Source: Singulisphaera sp. GP187
Lineage (GTDB): Bacteria > Planctomycetota > Phycisphaerae > Phycisphaerales > SM1A02
NCBI GenBank assembly: GCA_945862215.1
Contig: CAMAXY010000006.1
Location: 1 to 64,000 of the forward strand
Length of the DNA stretch: 64,000 nucleotides
Direction: 5' to 3'
Every line of letters begins with the position of its first letter. The first letter of the stretch is position 1. Both the position numbers and the translations under genes were made by a program. A model generated the notes under the pieces. The model ran no database searches and had not been told where the DNA came from. It was given only the letters and a program-made list of their open reading frames with translations. This document shows positions 61,469 to 64,000 of this stretch, one piece after another.

Positions 61469-64000
61469 ATCAAACCTCACGGACACTCTCTCGATTGAGT
61501 GCTGGCGCAGTCGTTTTGAGCAGTATTGGATTCCTCGTTTTCAGAGCCGCTGATAGTTCATACAAAGGAATGGAATCGGACCTTGTCTTCGCCTTTTCCG
61601 CGACCCTATTGCTGTTATGTGCGTTGATCGTTGTGCTGCCAAATTGGAATTGGTGGACCGTTTTGGCGCGTGTGCTCGCCATCGTGCTTTTGGTTGCAGC
61701 GTGCGTGGGAATTGTCATCCCAAACACACTTGCAAGTCCAGGGCTGAAAGCAGCGCTGGAATTGCTTGCAATAGCCTGCGTCGCAACAACACTTCGCACA
61801 ACATCTGGGCGTTGGCTTGTCGCACTTCCTTCAAGCGCATTGCTTGGACTGTTGCTGTACGCGTGGCTTTCCCCCAATGCACCAGAGTTCGATATCCGCA
61901 TTGCTGACAGCATGGCAGATATAGGCAACTTTTCGAAAATTGTATTTGCTTCAGCCGGACTGGCGCTTTTAATTCGTGCGTGGATTGATGCTCCCACAAG
62001 AAGCCTGAGAATGCCAAATTGGATCGGCCTCTCAGTGAGCGTGATTTGTATCGCTCTCTCTTTCAGCGCATGGCATCATTCTTCCAATAACGAAAAGGCG
62101 ATTTTGAAGCAAAACGAGCTCAATATCAGCTATGTGAATAGCGTTGTCAAGGTTGTCGCACAAAAGGGAATTGACCGACTTATAAGCGATTTCAAAAATC
62201 TCGATAAAAAATTTGATGCATATACAGATTCGAACAGTGCCGCTGTCGGTGTTGATGCCAATCAAATAATGGGCAACTCGGCATCCATTATTGCGATCGG
62301 TTGGTCTCAAAGAGGAAGCCACATAATTTGGATTCAAACCGCAGACTTACCTTCAGCTCAAAACAAGTTGGAGTTCAGTGATATTGAAGTCAGCACAACA
62401 GCGATTGACATGGCGAAGCAGAGTCATTCAATAGTCATTGATCGTCCGATTGAGCTGAACGGAATTACCGAATCTATCTTGCTTGTTGCTCCTCCAGAGC
62501 AAGGAGGCGAATATGTCCTGCTCTTGAACGTTGGAGTGATGATGGACTTCATCGAAACCACCTTCGCAAATGGATTCGAAGCGGAGGCGTATCTGAATGA
62601 CACATTTCTCTGTGAACGTGGCGCCAGTAATGGAAAGAGCATTGATGGAAGTGGAAATCAATTTTTATTGGCTGGCGGTCTTTTCGAACTGAAACTGCAA
62701 CAGATTCTTTCTTCGAATGCCAACCTTGCAAAGAATTTCGTAACAATGCTGCTCTGGCTCAGTTTGGCTGTGTCACTCCTTCTTGGTCTCACATTATTCT
62801 TCGCCCAATCTTCTGCGCACCGCGCCAATCTTTCTGCGCGTTCACGAAGTCAGTTGGAACAACTAATAGAAGGCGCGAAACAAGTTGCAATTATTGCGAC
62901 TGATCGATCAGGCCTCGTCACAATCTTCAATCAGGCGGCAGAGCGTCTTTCTGGATGGAACGCTACAGAGTTGCTGCAAAAACGTGACGCATCTTGTCTT
63001 TTTGATCGCGATGAATTGAACGAAATCGTTCGGTCCGCATCAGGTCAGACTGCGTTCGCATCGCTTGCAACATTAGCAAATGATCAACGTGCGCACGAAC
63101 GGGATTGGACTTGGAAAAGACCCGATGGCGGACAACGCAGCATCAATCTCGCTGCGAATCCGTGGCGCGATTCCAATGGAGACTTGGTGGGATATCTTTT
63201 CGTCGCAGTCGATGTGACTGAACGCGTATCTGCGATGCGCGCACTCGACCACGCTCGAAAAATTGCCGATCGTGCGAATAATATGAAGAGCTCATTTTTA
63301 GCTAATGTAAGCCACGAAATTCGAACTCCCATGACTGCGATTCTTGGATTTTCGGATCTCTTGGTCGAAAGCAAAACCAACGAATTGGAGCGAATTGAGT
63401 TTGCTCAAATTATTCGAAAGAATGGCGAGCATCTATTGGCAGTGCTGAACGACATTCTGGATATTTCCAAGATCGAAGCTGGGCGCCTTCGAATTGAAAT
63501 GCTCGAAGTTCGACTTCCAGAAATCGTCGACGAAGTCATTCAATTGATGCGGCTTCGGGCGAAGGACAACTCGCTCGAACTGACGGTGATTTACGAAAGC
63601 GATGAAACGAATCGTCTCGTGCGGACGGATCCGCTTCGCGTACGACAAATCTTGGTCAATCTTATTGGGAACGCAATCAAGTTCACAAAACGCGGCAGCG
63701 TCACTGTTTTTCTGCGTGCCCATGTGGAAGAAAACTCGCTTGTGGCTGAGATTGAAGTAAGAGATACAGGAATTGGTATTTCTGCCGAGCAAATCCAAGT
63801 CCTTTTTCAAAGCTTCGAGCAGGGTGATTCCAGTACAGCACGTCGATTCGGAGGAACCGGACTGGGGCTCGCAATTTCACAAAGGCTTGCTCGAATGCTT
63901 GATGGAGAGATCACTGTTCGCTCAACCGTCGATAAGGGAAGTTCATTTACATTTTGCTTTCAGGCACCACTTGCAACGAATTATATTGAAGCATCTACTG
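61465..64000 (+). CDS. Membrane histidine kinase with CHASE-like sensor and PAS domain, cut by window end
   Basis: Starts at a GTG (61465) overlapping the GH63 stop; open to the window end, 845 codons visible. Residues 1-205 contain about five to six membrane helices, about 205-415 an extracytoplasmic CHASE-like region (SASIIAIGWSQRG), a helix about 420-445, a PAS domain about 465-590 (AIIATDRSGLVTIFNQAAER), HisKA with H617 in NVSHEIRTPM, and the ATPase with NLIGNAIKF, DTGIGI and GGTGLGLAISQRL. A receiver domain may follow beyond the edge. The ligand is unknown; the neighbours suggest carbohydrate, but that is only context. Confidence 0.9.
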   Translation, partial: MNQTSRTLSRLSAGAVVLSSIGFLVFRAADSSYKGMESDLVFAFSATLLLLCALIVVLPNWNWWTVLARVLAIVLLVAACVGIVIPNTLASPGLKAALELLAIACVATTLRTTSGRWLVALPSSALLGLLLYAWLSPNAPEFDIRIADSMADIGNFSKIVFASAGLALLIRAWIDAPTRSLRMPNWIGLSVSVICIALSFSAWHHSSNNEKAILKQNELNISYVNSVVKVVAQKGIDRLISDFKNLDKKFDAYTDSNSAAVGVDANQIMGNSASIIAIGWSQRGSHIIWIQTADLPSAQNKLEFSDIEVSTTAIDMAKQSHSIVIDRPIELNGITESILLVAPPEQGGEYVLLLNVGVMMDFIETTFANGFEAEAYLNDTFLCERGASNGKSIDGSGNQFLLAGGLFELKLQQILSSNANLAKNFVTMLLWLSLAVSLLLGLTLFFAQSSAHRANLSARSRSQLEQLIEGAKQVAIIATDRSGLVTIFNQAAERLSGWNATELLQKRDASCLFDRDELNEIVRSASGQTAFASLATLANDQRAHERDWTWKRPDGGQRSINLAANPWRDSNGDLVGYLFVAVDVTERVSAMRALDHARKIADRANNMKSSFLANVSHEIRTPMTAILGFSDLLVESKTNELERIEFAQIIRKNGEHLLAVLNDILDISKIEAGRLRIEMLEVRLPEIVDEVIQLMRLRAKDNSLELTVIYESDETNRLVRTDPLRVRQILVNLIGNAIKFTKRGSVTVFLRAHVEENSLVAEIEVRDTGIGISAEQIQVLFQSFEQGDSSTARRFGGTGLGLAISQRLARMLDGEITVRSTVDKGSSFTFCFQAPLATNYIEAST

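Noticed and set aside
1-64000. CRISPR array, prophage or defence island
   Set aside because: No regularly spaced repeats with unique spacers and no Cas, phage or defence protein motifs were seen.

Overview
The window looks like a chromosomal segment of a planctomycete, most likely of the Phycisphaerae. The reasons are: secreted proteins ending in dockerin-like repeats of the GWGxCP type, a sigma factor of the planctomycete LVxGFF type, an ASPIC/UnbV FG-GAP protein next to a TPR lipoprotein, a reduced mur/fts cluster with no ftsA or ftsZ, and ribosomal proteins with long low-complexity tails. This is inference from sequence reading; no database search was run. No tRNA, rRNA, CRISPR array, prophage or transposase gene was recognised.

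Layout. (1) 1-4.4 kb, minus: a sigma-54 response regulator followed by two LptF/LptG-family permeases; a copy of a palindromic repeat lies at the very left edge. (2) 4.5-11.5 kb, plus: murC-murB-ddl-ftsQ-like, a membrane protein, greA and a cardiolipin synthase. (3) 11.5-18.6 kb: secreted or surface proteins. A TPR lipoprotein and an FG-GAP/ASPIC protein run on minus; a di-heme oxidoreductase and a large FG-GAP protein, both with the same dockerin-like C-terminus, run on plus. (4) 18.6-19.5 kb: a 900-base non-coding block with a terminator, a 68-bp tandem repeat and a 232-bp tandem duplication carrying two copies of the palindromic element. (5) 19.5-27.4 kb: an arginine operon argR-C-B-F-G-H(A)-J with two ARG boxes over its promoter and an argH fused to an N-acetylglutamate synthase-like domain. 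(6) 27.4-29.9 kb: an ECF-like sigma factor with an overlapping small gene (minus), and pheS (plus) behind a structured leader. (7) 30.0-45.7 kb, minus: one long S10-spc-alpha operon from rpsJ to rplQ, including secY, map, infA and rpoA but lacking rpmD, rpsD and adk. (8) 45.8-50.4 kb, plus: two unrecognised exported proteins, a family 2 glycosyltransferase and an unrecognised protein with a faint BshC-like N-terminus. (9) 50.4-55.5 kb, minus: lysS, a transglutaminase-like protein, NAD(P)H-hydrate dehydratase and a YhaM-like nuclease. (10) 55.5-64 kb, plus: prfB with an apparent +1 frameshift site, a glycogen debranching enzyme, a GH63 glucosidase and a membrane histidine kinase cut by the window end.

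Most of the window is housekeeping: peptidoglycan precursor synthesis, arginine synthesis, translation and glycogen or oligosaccharide metabolism. The unusual signals are mainly regulatory and structural: prfB whose frameshift stop is UAA instead of UGA, a GNRA-capped RNA structure in the rplC-rplD gap, a structured pheS leader, direct repeats over the oxidoreductase promoter, candidate leaderless genes with the -10 box 6-8 nt before the start codon, and a palindromic repeat family whose stem mismatches are G.U compatible. I found no clear defence or mobile system.
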